A DNA stretch of 64,000 bases. It comes from JAAYZH01 sp964479695 (lineage in GTDB: Bacteria; Bacillota; Clostridia; Saccharofermentanales; Fastidiosipilaceae). The stretch is from contig CAYZSO010000003.1 of the NCBI GenBank assembly GCA_964479695.1, forward strand, positions 62,001 to 126,000. The letters are read 5' to 3'. The notes below the pieces were generated by a model. The model saw only the letters and a list, made by a program, of their open reading frames with translations, made no database searches and was not told the origin of the DNA. Below are positions 32,839 to 41,846 of the stretch, in pieces. A program made the translations under genes and the position numbers. The first letter of the stretch is position 1; the number at the start of each line of letters is the position of its first letter.

Positions 32839-32906
32839 TTGACTGCCATATCTGTATTGGTATAATCAATACAGATTCACATAACTGTATTAATCCAGTT
32901 AATACA
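32839..32906 (+). promoter_or_regulatory. promoter with two TGTATT operators
   Basis: Promoter TTGACT (32839), 16 bases, TATAAT (32861). Operator one, CTGTATTG-N7-CAATACAG (32852-32874), is a perfect palindrome centred on the -10. Operator two, TGTATTAA-N5-TTAATACA (32886-32906), lies at the transcript start. Centres are 33 bp apart, three helical turns. Best candidate ligand is the YtrA-type repressor encoded immediately downstream. Confidence 0.75.
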
Positions 32907-32940
32907 AAACGGATGCAGTTTGGGGAAGGAGGAGATCGAC

Positions 32941-33330
32941 GTGATAACACTTAATCCGCGTAGCAAAGAACCAATTTACGTGCAGATTATGGATCAACTC
33001 GTGCTTTTTATTTCAACTGGTGTTTTGGAAGCGGGCAGTAAATTACCATCCATTCGGGAATTGGCATCTGACTTGGGTATCAATCCCAATACGGTTGCCA
33101 GGGCATACACCGAGTTGGAGCAAAGAGGCATCATTGAAACGATCCCGAAGAAAGGCGCATTCATTACAAACCGCTCTTTTCATGAAGAGATCGAAGCGAA
33201 AGCTAAGTTAGAATTGACAGAAACATTTCTCCAGAGCCGGAAATATGGGCTTAGTTGGGAGAAAATCAGGGAGATTGCGAAGGAGGCGTTGACTGATGCT
33301 GAACATAGTGAATCTGAACAAGAGCTTTGA
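32941..33330 (+). CDS. GntR-family regulator, YtrA type
   Basis: A 129-residue repressor with an N-terminal winged helix (PIYVQIMDQLVLFISTGVLE, then KLPSIRELASDLGINPNTVARAY at about residues 35-57) and a short C-terminal tail, the form of the YtrA subfamily that controls neighbouring ABC transporters. Start GTG at 32941 after GGAAGGAGG; an in-frame TTG upstream is less likely. It overlaps the ATPase gene by 35 bases. It probably represses its own operon via the two TGTATT operators. Confidence 0.92.
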   Translation: MITLNPRSKEPIYVQIMDQLVLFISTGVLEAGSKLPSIRELASDLGINPNTVARAYTELEQRGIIETIPKKGAFITNRSFHEEIEAKAKLELTETFLQSRKYGLSWEKIREIAKEALTDAEHSESEQEL

Positions 33331-34162
33331 TCAATTTAGAGTTCTTCGAGATCTAAACTGGTCGATTCCGGAAGGTCAGATTATTGGACTGATCGGAAGC
33401 AACGGCGCGGGCAAATCCACCTTACTCCGCTGCATCAGTAATGTGTATTCCTATGATTCCGGGACCATAGAGATTAATGGCAAAGATGTTCAAGAGCGCC
33501 GTGAGAAGATGTTCTTTGTCTCTGATGAGCCATTTTATGTGAATCGTTTCACAACAAGAGAGATGACCGGTTTCTACCAGAGTATGTATCCGGATTTTGA
33601 TGACAGGGATTATTTAAGGCTGGTGGAGCTCTTCCATTTTGACCAGACGAAGCCGATCCATATGTTGTCCAAAGGCCTGAAACGCCAGAGCATGCTCATC
33701 TTGGCTTTGAGTTGCCAACCGGAATATCTGCTTCTGGATGAGTCTTTTGATGGACTCGACCCGATGATGCGCTTGACCTTGAAGCGTGAACTGATTCGCA
33801 GGGTCGAGGAAAACGGCATCAGTGTTGTCATCTCGTCCCACAATATTCGTGAGCTTGAAGATATATGTGATGGCATGGCCCTTATTGAAAACCATAGTAT
33901 TCAATTTACGAAGACGTTGGAAGAACTAAGCAACAGCTATCACAAGGTTCAGTTGGGGTATAGGGAAGCCGCGAACCCGGCTTGGTTTGCGGATTTGCCG
34001 TTACTGAAATTTGAAGTGAATAACAAAATTGTTACCGTGTTTTACAAAGGCGATGAGGCAACCGCCCTGCTGGAGCAAACGAAGCCTGTTCTGATTAATC
34101 CCCTGCCTCTGTCAATGGAAGAAATTTTTGTCGTAGAAATGGAGGCCATTCATTATGAGTAA
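33296..34162 (+). CDS. ABC transporter ATP-binding protein
   Basis: A 288-residue ATPase: Walker A GSNGAGKST, signature replaced by the weaker LSKGLKRQS, Walker B YLLLDESFDGLDP, H loop SSHNIRE. The C-terminal about 80 residues are an extension typical of YtrB/CcmA-like exporters. Start follows AAGGAGGCG. It overlaps the regulator gene upstream and the permease gene downstream by 8 bases. Likely exports an antimicrobial or envelope compound, by analogy with YtrA-controlled systems. Confidence 0.93.
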   Translation: MLNIVNLNKSFDQFRVLRDLNWSIPEGQIIGLIGSNGAGKSTLLRCISNVYSYDSGTIEINGKDVQERREKMFFVSDEPFYVNRFTTREMTGFYQSMYPDFDDRDYLRLVELFHFDQTKPIHMLSKGLKRQSMLILALSCQPEYLLLDESFDGLDPMMRLTLKRELIRRVEENGISVVISSHNIRELEDICDGMALIENHSIQFTKTLEELSNSYHKVQLGYREAANPAWFADLPLLKFEVNNKIVTVFYKGDEATALLEQTKPVLINPLPLSMEEIFVVEMEAIHYE

Positions 34163-35687
34163 TCTGAGTAAGAAGAAGCCCTACATCTTGCATCTTTTGC
34201 GTCAATATCGAGCGTTTGTCCTACTGTTTGCTGTGATTCTGCTCGTTTCACACCCGTTGATTCTGTTTTTCCAGAAGAGATCGGAATGGGTGAGTCAATC
34301 CTATTATTCGGGCATGTATTTACCGCAATTCTCGCTCGCTGCTTTGACAATTGCTGTCATTGGACTTTGTATCGTGATGCCCTTTATCGTTTTGGGCTTT
34401 ATTTATAACAAATCATCGATGGATGCTTATTTCTCCATGCCAATCAAGCGAGTGACCCTTTTCCTTAAGCATCTGGGTTTCGGTTGGCTCATGATTCTCG
34501 TGCCTATGCTGGTAAGCCTCGTCCTAGGTTTCGTGATTTATCAGAATATGTCGATCCCGGCGGTCTTAGCTTCTTCTCCTTATTCCTTTCTGCTTTTGTT
34601 GAAGCAAGCCGGTTTGCTGTCGATTGGATCCCTCATTATGATCATGCCTTCGACTTTGGCCATACTCTGCACGACCAATTTGTTCAATGGGATGATTTAT
34701 GCCGTGGTCCTGAATGTGTTCCCCTATCTCATTCGCAGCGTCTGGAACCTCTTTGCTCAGAATTATCTGGGATATACGAGATTGGAGAGGGTGGGGCCCG
34801 ACAGAGAACTCGGCTGGCTCGAGTTTCATAGCTTGTATATAGAGGCTTTCCAAGGCACACAAGGTGTTGCAAACGTCATAGAGATCCTCTTATGGTTCGT
34901 CGTGGCTGTGGCACTTCTCGTTCTTGCCTGCCGCCTCTTCGCAACACACCATGTTGAACGGACGAACTCCAATTACATGGTGAAAGGTTTCTACCCGATT
35001 GTGATCACGAGCTTCGGCATCATCGCTCTGGTCGGCGTCTTAGGGGCGTCAAGAGAAACCAGTCGCTTCCGCTGGGATGTTTTCACAGAAGAAATGTTCA
35101 TTTACACGTTTGCGGTTGGCTTCATCGTCTATTTCGTCGTCCAGATTGTGAGGCGCCAGGGTCTGCCGAAGATCCTTCCGGTCATCTTGTCTTATCTTGC
35201 GATCTTTGCAGCCGCTTCGATCCTGTGTTGGACTTTGAGCGGAACCGTTCGGGATAATCGAGGACGGCAATTGCTTTCCTCGAATCAAGTGGCCAAAGCC
35301 CGGCTGATTTCAGCTGCTGCAACGTATGACTATGTTGAAGGCAGTTCGAAGAAATATATTTATTATGAACCTTGGGACATGACTTCCTTGTGGGTCGAGC
35401 AAGAATTCCGGAGCAAAGAAGAGATTGAACAAGTTCTCACGCTCCAACAGAATTTGATTACCTATTGGATTGATTCCGAACAGACCAAGGGAGATGCGAT
35501 GGAATTTTATGCTTATTCCAACGTACCATCGGTACAAATCATCTATGAGGATGCCAAGGGAAACGTTTTGCAGGCCAGGTTATATTACATTACAACCGAA
35601 CCTGAAATGGAGTTGGCAACGGAGCTTCTCGGGAGAGCGCCTTATAAGCCGGATGCGTATTCAGATTTCAAACCCGAGTCACCCTAA
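34155..35687 (+). CDS. ABC-2-like exporter permease
   Basis: A 510-residue membrane protein: about eight hydrophobic segments in the first 380 residues, then a soluble extracytoplasmic C-terminal region of about 130 residues. It resembles the permeases of YtrA-regulated ABC systems (SMPIKRVTLFLKHLGFGWLM is typical of the ABC-2 class). It is translated with the ATPase through an 8-base overlap. A terminator follows at 35732. The soluble tail has no recognised domain. Confidence 0.8.
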   Translation: MSNLSKKKPYILHLLRQYRAFVLLFAVILLVSHPLILFFQKRSEWVSQSYYSGMYLPQFSLAALTIAVIGLCIVMPFIVLGFIYNKSSMDAYFSMPIKRVTLFLKHLGFGWLMILVPMLVSLVLGFVIYQNMSIPAVLASSPYSFLLLLKQAGLLSIGSLIMIMPSTLAILCTTNLFNGMIYAVVLNVFPYLIRSVWNLFAQNYLGYTRLERVGPDRELGWLEFHSLYIEAFQGTQGVANVIEILLWFVVAVALLVLACRLFATHHVERTNSNYMVKGFYPIVITSFGIIALVGVLGASRETSRFRWDVFTEEMFIYTFAVGFIVYFVVQIVRRQGLPKILPVILSYLAIFAAASILCWTLSGTVRDNRGRQLLSSNQVAKARLISAAATYDYVEGSSKKYIYYEPWDMTSLWVEQEFRSKEEIEQVLTLQQNLITYWIDSEQTKGDAMEFYAYSNVPSVQIIYEDAKGNVLQARLYYITTEPEMELATELLGRAPYKPDAYSDFKPESP

Positions 35688-35731
35688 TTCCTAACCCCGA
35701 GTTCTCAAACACATTCTCAAACACATAGAAG

Positions 35732-35760
35732 AAGAGAGGCAAAAGAACCTCTCTTTTTTC
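35732..35760 (+). terminator. terminator of the YtrA-ABC operon
   Basis: AAGAGAGG pairs with CCTCTCTT around an 8-base loop, followed by six T. Confidence 0.8.
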
Positions 35761-35835
35761 TTGGATTCTTAGTAATGTTTCCGCTTTTGCCCCCCGCGGT
35801 AACGTATCATGGAAGGTGAGTGGAGGTGAACGGGT

Positions 35836-36822
35836 ATGGCAGAAATGAAACAAAAAGCACTGGGTGTTAGTTTTTCCGGTGGAGGTGTCAGAGCCCTCGC
35901 CCAAGTCGCAGTTTATGAGGAACTACTGGGCCAGGGGATTGCCGTTTCCGCAGTTTCCGGCACCTCTATGGGCTCTTTTCTAGCTGCGGGAGTCGCCCTC
36001 GAGTTGACTCTAGAAGAAATCCATGAAGTCATCGTCCTAGCCGACCGGGCAATTGCCGATAGCCGCCTATTCAGCAATCGCGCGTTGCTGAATATCTTGC
36101 CGTTTGGCAGTCAAACCGGTTTAGTGGAAATGCCGAAGCTTGAAAATGTTTTGTCAACCCAGATTACATCCATAGGCGACAGGATGCTCTCGGAAGTGCC
36201 CCTACCACTCGCCATTCCGGCTGTTGATCTCGTTACCGGAAAGTTACTGGTCTTTACGAACCAGCCAGACTACTTCGTTCTGCCTGAAGAGAATGCCGCT
36301 TTTTATGAAGAAGATGTTCCCTTAATTAGGGCCTTACTTGCCTCTTGTGCTTACCCGGTTGTACTCACGCCGATCGATCTTGGCCCCTACCAGCTTGCGG
36401 ACGGTGGTATTCGCATGAATTCGCCGTCCTCATTGTTTAATCGAGAGAAGATCGACTATATCCTCGCGATCCGCTTAGCTGCAGAAGAATATGAGGGGAA
36501 GGCACAGAAGCGGGTTGAGATCGCGCTCCGGTCCATTTCTATTCTGATCCATGAACAGAATTCCCTCACCAATCGTTTGGCGAAGACAGAGGCAGAGTAC
36601 AAGCTCGAGTTAAGGATTGGAACGGTTTTTTCTTTTGGCCAAAGCAGCGCGGTCATGCAAGCAGGGAAGGACTGCGTTGAACAGCACCCTGTCGTTCTGG
36701 AGAATCTCTACAAACCTGTTGAGGAACCGCTACCGGAAGAAGCGGAAGAGGAAATTGTGGCAGTACCGGCCGAGCGTTCCTTCTGGCAAAAGGTTAAGGA
36801 TTTGTTTGGGCGGGAGAAATAA
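35836..36822 (+). CDS. patatin-like phospholipase
   Basis: A 328-residue lipid acyl hydrolase of the RssA/YlbK type. Oxyanion loop SFSGGGVRALAQ at about residues 12-23, nucleophile Ser in GTSMG near 46, and catalytic Asp in LADGGIR near 194. The last about 45 residues are acidic and Pro/Glu-rich with a final basic KVKDLFGREK. Start follows GGAGGTGAACGGG. Single gene. A TTTGGCCAAA copy at 36634 encodes Phe-Gly-Gln. Natural substrate unknown. Confidence 0.9.
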   Translation: MAEMKQKALGVSFSGGGVRALAQVAVYEELLGQGIAVSAVSGTSMGSFLAAGVALELTLEEIHEVIVLADRAIADSRLFSNRALLNILPFGSQTGLVEMPKLENVLSTQITSIGDRMLSEVPLPLAIPAVDLVTGKLLVFTNQPDYFVLPEENAAFYEEDVPLIRALLASCAYPVVLTPIDLGPYQLADGGIRMNSPSSLFNREKIDYILAIRLAAEEYEGKAQKRVEIALRSISILIHEQNSLTNRLAKTEAEYKLELRIGTVFSFGQSSAVMQAGKDCVEQHPVVLENLYKPVEEPLPEEAEEEIVAVPAERSFWQKVKDLFGREK

Positions 36823-36885
36823 GCCTGCATGTCACATTAGACACAGTCTAAAATAAGGAAACAGGCTAGACTAGTAAAAGAAATC

Positions 36886-36899
36886 ACACGTATTCGTGT
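36886..36899. promoter_or_regulatory. inverted repeat ACACG-TATT-CGTGT before ferritin gene
   Basis: Perfect 5-bp arms 32 bases before the ferritin start. A second pair TTAGAC-ACA-GTCTAA lies near 36838. Neither matches a Fur or PerR box well. Confidence 0.35.
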
Positions 36900-36930
36900 T
36901 ACAAATTTGGCTTTTGAAAGGAGCTTTCGT

Positions 36931-37416
36931 ATGAAAAAAGAAGTTTATGACGCGTTGAACAAACAGATCAACCTGGAGCTGCAATCCGCTTATCTCTACC
37001 TCAACATGCATGTTGCCATGGTGGATAAGAATCTTTCGGGATTCGGCAGCTGGCTCAAGAAACAATGGCATGAGGAAATTGAGCATGCAGAGAAGTTGAT
37101 TGATTATTTGCAGCGTCGCAATGAGAAACCGGTCTTGGAAACCTTCACCTTGCTGCCGGTCAAGGATGAGGCGCCTTTGGCCGTAGCTGAAGCGATTCTT
37201 GAACATGAGAAACTGGTATCCCGCAGTATTGATGATCTCCGCAAACTTGCCATTGATCATGGCGATCAGGCGACTGAAGTGTTCCTCCAATGGTTTGTTG
37301 ACGAGCAGGTTGAGGAAGAAGAGAATTCCCAGCGCTTGGTGGATCTCTTCACCTTCGTTGGCGATGACAAGGCTGCTAAGATGATGGCAGACAGTTCTCT
37401 GAGACGTGAAGGCTAA
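36931..37416 (+). CDS. ftnA: ferritin
   Basis: A 161-residue non-haem ferritin for iron storage. Ferroxidase ligands visible: Glu in INLELQSAYLYL (about residue 16), Glu and His in WHEEIEHAEKL (about 49-53), Glu in ILEHEKLV (about 94) and Gln in DEQVEEE. Length normal. The frame opens 24 bases earlier, but ATG at 36931 follows GAAAGGAG. Ended by a strong hairpin. Confidence 0.95.
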   Translation: MKKEVYDALNKQINLELQSAYLYLNMHVAMVDKNLSGFGSWLKKQWHEEIEHAEKLIDYLQRRNEKPVLETFTLLPVKDEAPLAVAEAILEHEKLVSRSIDDLRKLAIDHGDQATEVFLQWFVDEQVEEEENSQRLVDLFTFVGDDKAAKMMADSSLRREG

Positions 37417-37438
37417 GCCTTACCCATCGCAGATTGTT

Positions 37439-37465
37439 GGCCGCTCCTAAGGAGCGGCCTTTTTT
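37439..37465 (+). terminator. ferritin terminator
   Basis: GGCCGCTCC-TAA-GGAGCGGCC followed by six T. The ribosome binding site of the next gene (AGGAG, 37466) starts at the end of the T run, so read-through would be needed for cotranscription. Confidence 0.9.
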
Positions 37466-37475
37466 AGGAGAACAT

Positions 37476-37844
37476 ATGACGAAATTGATCTGTAAGAAAA
37501 CTTGTTCAACTTGTCAGGGAGTCGAGAAGAAGCTCCACGAACTGGGGATTGAGTATGAGCTGCGCTTGATTGATGTGGACAATCCGAGCGAGGCTGAATT
37601 GACGGAATGGTATGAAAAATCAGGGCTGCCGCTAACCCGTTTCATTAATACAAGCGGCCTCAAATACCGGGAAAGTGGTCTGTCTGCCAGACGACAGGAG
37701 ATGACGGATCAGGAGGTTCTGGCTGAACTGGCCACGGATGGCATGCTCGTGAAACGGCCGATCTTGTTCTACGAAGACAAGTTCTTTATTGGGCCTGATG
37801 TCCTGAAATTTCTTGAGACGCTTCCCGCCTCGCCGGAAGAGTGA
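37476..37844 (+). CDS. ArsC/Spx-family thioredoxin-like protein
   Basis: A 122-residue protein of the ArsC/Spx/YffB superfamily. N-terminal KKTCSTCQGVEKKL has a CxxC pair (C9 and C12), as in Spx regulators and some arsenate reductases; FINTSGLKYRESGL and LVKRPILFYEDKFFIG are typical. No arsenic genes are near, so a redox or regulatory role is as likely as arsenate reduction. Start at 37476 after TTAGGAG. Its 3' end overlaps the convergent TIGR02206 gene by 59 bases. Confidence 0.88.
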   Translation: MTKLICKKTCSTCQGVEKKLHELGIEYELRLIDVDNPSEAELTEWYEKSGLPLTRFINTSGLKYRESGLSARRQEMTDQEVLAELATDGMLVKRPILFYEDKFFIGPDVLKFLETLPASPEE

Positions 37845-38586
37845 CACCAAACCAACAGAGGTAGCCTCCCAGACTCAGCATGAAATAATAGAAGAGAGCA
37901 TTGATTTGCCAGCCGTAGGCTTTGGCCACATCTTGAAAGACCATAATCGGTGATATCTCCGGACCTATGAAGAAGAGGTTGATGTGCTGGCCGAAATTCT
38001 TGTTGACTGTGAAATTGATCCCCAAGGCAATCAGGCACATAAGCAGAAGCAAGAGCATAACATCCACGTAGTCGCGGAACCTCTTGCCTGTTCGCTTGCT
38101 GAACCCGGCATAGAACCCAAGGAAAAGCATCATGCTGTGCCACGTGTAGGAATGGATGGTTTGAAGTAAATTGTCACTGACCATGTATTGGGGAATGAGA
38201 AGTGCCATGAACCCGCCTAAGGTGCCAAACGCAGCGAGCCAGCCGTAGAGTGCCCGAGTGAAACGGCTTCGCTTCAGCACGAGTAAAAGCGCGCAGAGAT
38301 AGAGTGGCATTGAACTGAGGTGGAAGGGGAAGGTCCACCAGGCGTAGTGGCCGCCTTCGGTGATGAGGCTTGAATACACTTGACGAAACGCATCGATCCA
38401 GATGAATACAAGCGTGAAGAGGAGGAGCATTTTGCGGTTTGTTTTCTCTGACAGACCCCGGAATTTCCATGCAAAAATGATGGCCAGGGGCATGATGATC
38501 AGGAGAAAGAACAAGTGCAAGGAGTCAAAGGGACTGTAGGAATAGGGGATGATTACCCAGTCCGGGATCCACGTCAGGAGTGCCAT
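37786..38586 (-). CDS. TIGR02206 (YwaF) family membrane protein
   Basis: A 266-residue protein with seven or eight hydrophobic segments, matching the YwaF/TIGR02206 family: LFFLLIIMPLAIIFAWKF, WTFPFHLSSMPLYLCALLLVL near residue 85, YTWHSMMLFLGFYAGF near 145. Function unknown. The gene's last 59 bases overlap the end of the convergent Spx/ArsC-like gene, unusual but both frames look intact. Start at 38586 with AAAGGATATTAG upstream. Confidence 0.85.
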   Translation of the reverse strand: MALLTWIPDWVIIPYSYSPFDSLHLFFLLIIMPLAIIFAWKFRGLSEKTNRKMLLLFTLVFIWIDAFRQVYSSLITEGGHYAWWTFPFHLSSMPLYLCALLLVLKRSRFTRALYGWLAAFGTLGGFMALLIPQYMVSDNLLQTIHSYTWHSMMLFLGFYAGFSKRTGKRFRDYVDVMLLLLLMCLIALGINFTVNKNFGQHINLFFIGPEISPIMVFQDVAKAYGWQINALFYYFMLSLGGYLCWFGVTLPARREASQEISGHQAQ

Positions 38587-38693
38587 CTAATATCCTTTCA
38601 CCTTTTGCCATTCAATATTCACGCTCAGTATAGACTTCTTGTTGAGCCTATGGCTGTTGTATAATCAGCGAATACACTTGTGAAGGAAAAATT

Positions 38694-40211
38694 ATGCGAG
38701 AAGATCTGACAGATAAAGATGACTTGAAAGAGCGAAGCGACCGCCATTTGTCTGACGACGAATGGCTAGAAGAGCGAGACGACAGTCTGCTCACCGCTGG
38801 CGAAGAGAACGAAGATAACCTATATGGCACAGAGGACGAAATTCTGCCGGACCAGGGAGCCCAAGGACTCCAGCTCACGGGGGCACGTCCCGGCCGTGAT
38901 ACGGGACTTGTGCAGGAAGTGGCCTACTTGGTAGGTTTGAATCTTGAGGGCACCGGACTAGGCGAAGAGCGAATGGAGCGATCGCTCGCGGAACTCAAAG
39001 AACTTGCGGAGGCCTGTGGAGCGAAGGTGCTGGGCTTCGATTACCAGAATCGGCAGTCCAGAGACAGCGCGACTTATATCGGCAGCGGCAAACTAGTCGA
39101 GATTTCAGAACAAGCAGAGGCATTGGGCTGCAATACGCTGATCTTCGATGATGAACTATCCGGCAGCCAAATGCGCAATATTCAGGAACGTACGAAACTT
39201 AAGGTGATGGATCGGACGCTGGTGATTCTGGATATCTTTGCGAGGAGAGCGACAAGTAAAGAAGGTAAACTTCAAGTCGAGCTGGCGCAATATGAATACC
39301 GTTTGGGGCGCGTGCAAATGATCAATGAAAGCATGTCGCGCTTGGGCGGTGGGATTGGTACCAGAGGTCCCGGCGAGAGCCAGCTTGAGACGGATCGGCG
39401 ACATATCCGTGAGCGAATCACGCTCTTGAAACGCCAGTTGAAAGAAGTGGGCCAACGCCGGGCGACGGTCAGATCCAGAAGAAGTGACCAAGGCCAGACG
39501 ACCGTGGCCGTCGTCGGGTACACCAATGCCGGCAAGTCGACGCTGATCAATAAACTTTCTGACAGTGACCTCTTGGCCATGGACCAAGTGTTTGCTACGC
39601 TCGATGCGGCTGTGCGTGACCTCAGACTCCCGGACGGCAGCCATGTCATGCTGGTGGATACGGTTGGCTTCATTCGGAAATTGCCACATCAGTTGGTAGA
39701 GGCGTTTCAGTCGACTCTGGAAGAAGTCAGTGCAGCGGATATGATCCTCCACGTCTTGGATGTTTCGGATCCCGAAGCGGAGGAACAACTCCAAATTGTC
39801 GAAGAAGAATTAGTCAGATTGCAGGCAGGCGGTAAGCCACGGATTCTGGTGCTGAATAAGACGGATTTGGCTGAGAATAATGAAGAAGCTTCCTATCAAC
39901 ATCATAAGGAAGTGCCTTCCCATTACCGAGTACGTGCTGTTTCTGCGAAGACCGGTGAAGGGCTGCCCGAACTTCTCGATGATCTTGCACAGATGCTGGT
40001 CTATCGACAGAAGACCTATGAATTCAGTTTGCCTTATGCCGAGAGTTCGCTCTATGCATATATCAAAGATAATGGGAATCTTCTTGTTGAAGAATTTAAC
40101 GAAACGGGTATTCTGCTTCGTTTTACACTGGATATCAGGCTTTCCGGCCCCGTAGAACGTTTCTTGCGGGAGCTTGGCACAGCTGGTACAGCTACGGAAA
40201 GCTCAAGCTGA
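38694..40211 (+). CDS. hflX: ribosome-associated GTPase HflX
   Basis: A 505-residue GTPase that splits or rescues ribosomes under stress. The first about 65 residues are acidic and variable. The HflX domain starts near ARPGRDTGLVQEVAYLVGL; GGGIGTRGPGESQLETDRR near 222 is family-specific. G domain: G1 GYTNAGKST, G3 DTVGF, G4 NKTD. C-terminal subdomain YIKDNGNLLVEEF. Start ATG at 38694 after GAAGGAAAAATT. Stand-alone gene convergent with the GltS-like gene. Confidence 0.96.
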   Translation: MREDLTDKDDLKERSDRHLSDDEWLEERDDSLLTAGEENEDNLYGTEDEILPDQGAQGLQLTGARPGRDTGLVQEVAYLVGLNLEGTGLGEERMERSLAELKELAEACGAKVLGFDYQNRQSRDSATYIGSGKLVEISEQAEALGCNTLIFDDELSGSQMRNIQERTKLKVMDRTLVILDIFARRATSKEGKLQVELAQYEYRLGRVQMINESMSRLGGGIGTRGPGESQLETDRRHIRERITLLKRQLKEVGQRRATVRSRRSDQGQTTVAVVGYTNAGKSTLINKLSDSDLLAMDQVFATLDAAVRDLRLPDGSHVMLVDTVGFIRKLPHQLVEAFQSTLEEVSAADMILHVLDVSDPEAEEQLQIVEEELVRLQAGGKPRILVLNKTDLAENNEEASYQHHKEVPSHYRVRAVSAKTGEGLPELLDDLAQMLVYRQKTYEFSLPYAESSLYAYIKDNGNLLVEEFNETGILLRFTLDIRLSGPVERFLRELGTAGTATESSS

Positions 40212-40267
40212 AGGGCTCACCCGAAGCGACTCAAGTCGTTGGAGCTGAAAGGCCCACCTGTAGCGAC

Positions 40268-41713
40268 TTAGTTCGATGAGGATGAGGGCTCGTTGGGGGC
40301 GGTTTTGGCCAAAGCCTTCGCTTCCTTGTGCTTCTTCGCCCGCCACAACATGCCGAAATGCAAGATCAGAAAGTAGACCACACAAGCCGCCAGGGAAATG
40401 TAACAGAGCAAATCGGACTGGGGCGCTAAGGACACAAACACAAGCACAGGGATCGCGAAAACGATCGCCGTTGAGGAACCCGTGACTAAGTTGGTAGACA
40501 TCGGGGTGCGGAAGAGCGGATCTGTTTCGCGCAGGAGCATAACGCCGGTGCTGGCTGTTCCCGTCATCATTCCGTACATGCCCATCATGCCTGAGACAGG
40601 ATAATTCGGGTAAATGATTTTCGCGACTTTGATGTCGTACCAGAGCGTCAGGATGCCGCCCAGCGTTGTCAGTAAAATGAACACCGGCCACATTCCGCTT
40701 AGGTCGCCAATCGAAACCGTGCTGATTGCACCCACGATCATGACATCAAACGCAAAACCGGAGATGCGGTTCAGCAGATAATTATTGGTGTACTGGCGGG
40801 TCATCCAGCCACGCTTCCGCAGGCGTCCCAAGACACCGCGGGTCGCCAGAGCAAGTGAGGACCCAATCAGGAAGTTGAATCCCCAGACGAGCGGCGACAG
40901 CGTGTTATAGACCCCTTGCAGCGCAGGGACAGATTGGAAGATCCAGAGGAAACCGTAAGCAAAAGCATACGTGAGCGCATAAACCAGGAAAATCAGCGCA
41001 AGTTGCAGTGTGAGACGGTCAATCGGCTCAGTCAACGGGACTTCATCCGCTTCTTCCAGAATTTCACCGGCTTGTTCGTCTTCGGCGATGGTTGCTTCCT
41101 TCGGCATCTTGCCCCTGCGTTTCAAGTACACCAGATAGGCAATCCCGCCGATACTGGCCCAAATGAAGCCCATCGAAGCAATTGCGAGCCCGAAATTCTG
41201 GCCGCCTGCGAAGCCCAACGTTTCATACAAGGCCCCGATGTTGTTCGCTTGGCCGGGACCTTGACCGTACCCCATTGGCAGGAGGATGCCGGCTGCCTTG
41301 AAGAAACCGGGTGCGAAGGTAAAGGAGGCGACGATCGTGATCACGAGCCCCAGAATTCCCTGCATCAGATAGTTGGAAACAATGAACATCCCCGTGTTGA
41401 CACTGTCGTAAAAGGCTTCCCCTTTGCGCCCGCCCATATCGGCTGTTCGCGGCGTGCGGAGGGATAGGGCAATGAAACCGATCGCCAGAGCGTGGTAGGT
41501 CAGCATGTCCAGAAATGCCGTGTCTACACGGATCAAGCCGATTTCTCGAAGCAGCATTCCGAGGAAGCCGGCCAGTACCGAAGTCGGGATTAGAGCGTCG
41601 CGAATCAGCTTGACCTTGGTCCGCAAGATATTGCTCACGAGTACCAAGACAGCGACCAGTCCGCAGCTCAAAATACCATTCCATAAATCCGTATTTGCCG
41701 ATGAAAAATCCAT
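40268..41713 (-). CDS. GltS-like sodium/glutamate symporter
   Basis: A 481-residue transporter with about eleven to thirteen hydrophobic segments. Distant match to the Na+/glutamate symporter GltS: LIPTSVLAGFLGMLLREIGLI at about residue 40 and LPMGYGQGPGQANNIGALYE near 146, with an inverted-repeat topology suggested by a second GMYGMMTGTASTGVMLL loop near 377. Substrate not certain. The C-terminus ends in a short basic tail; a TTTGGCCAAA there encodes Leu-Ala-Lys. Start at 41713. Confidence 0.7.
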   Translation of the reverse strand: MDFSSANTDLWNGILSCGLVAVLVLVSNILRTKVKLIRDALIPTSVLAGFLGMLLREIGLIRVDTAFLDMLTYHALAIGFIALSLRTPRTADMGGRKGEAFYDSVNTGMFIVSNYLMQGILGLVITIVASFTFAPGFFKAAGILLPMGYGQGPGQANNIGALYETLGFAGGQNFGLAIASMGFIWASIGGIAYLVYLKRRGKMPKEATIAEDEQAGEILEEADEVPLTEPIDRLTLQLALIFLVYALTYAFAYGFLWIFQSVPALQGVYNTLSPLVWGFNFLIGSSLALATRGVLGRLRKRGWMTRQYTNNYLLNRISGFAFDVMIVGAISTVSIGDLSGMWPVFILLTTLGGILTLWYDIKVAKIIYPNYPVSGMMGMYGMMTGTASTGVMLLRETDPLFRTPMSTNLVTGSSTAIVFAIPVLVFVSLAPQSDLLCYISLAACVVYFLILHFGMLWRAKKHKEAKALAKTAPNEPSSSSN

Positions 41714-41761
41714 ACATGGTCTCCTTGGGGCTTACTATTTTCTTGTGTTCAGGTTTGTGTT

Positions 41762-41846
41762 TTGGCTAACGTAATTGCAGCCAAAATCACAGCAGTAATC
41801 GCAGCCTTCATCACGGCAGTAATTGCAGCCTTCATCACAGTGCCAC
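41762..41846. repeat. three tandem copies of a 24-27-base unit
   Basis: Unit like GTAATTGCAGCCTTCATCACA, repeated in the gap between the GltS-like and acyltransferase genes; the last copy reaches the acyltransferase stop codon. Confidence 0.75.
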
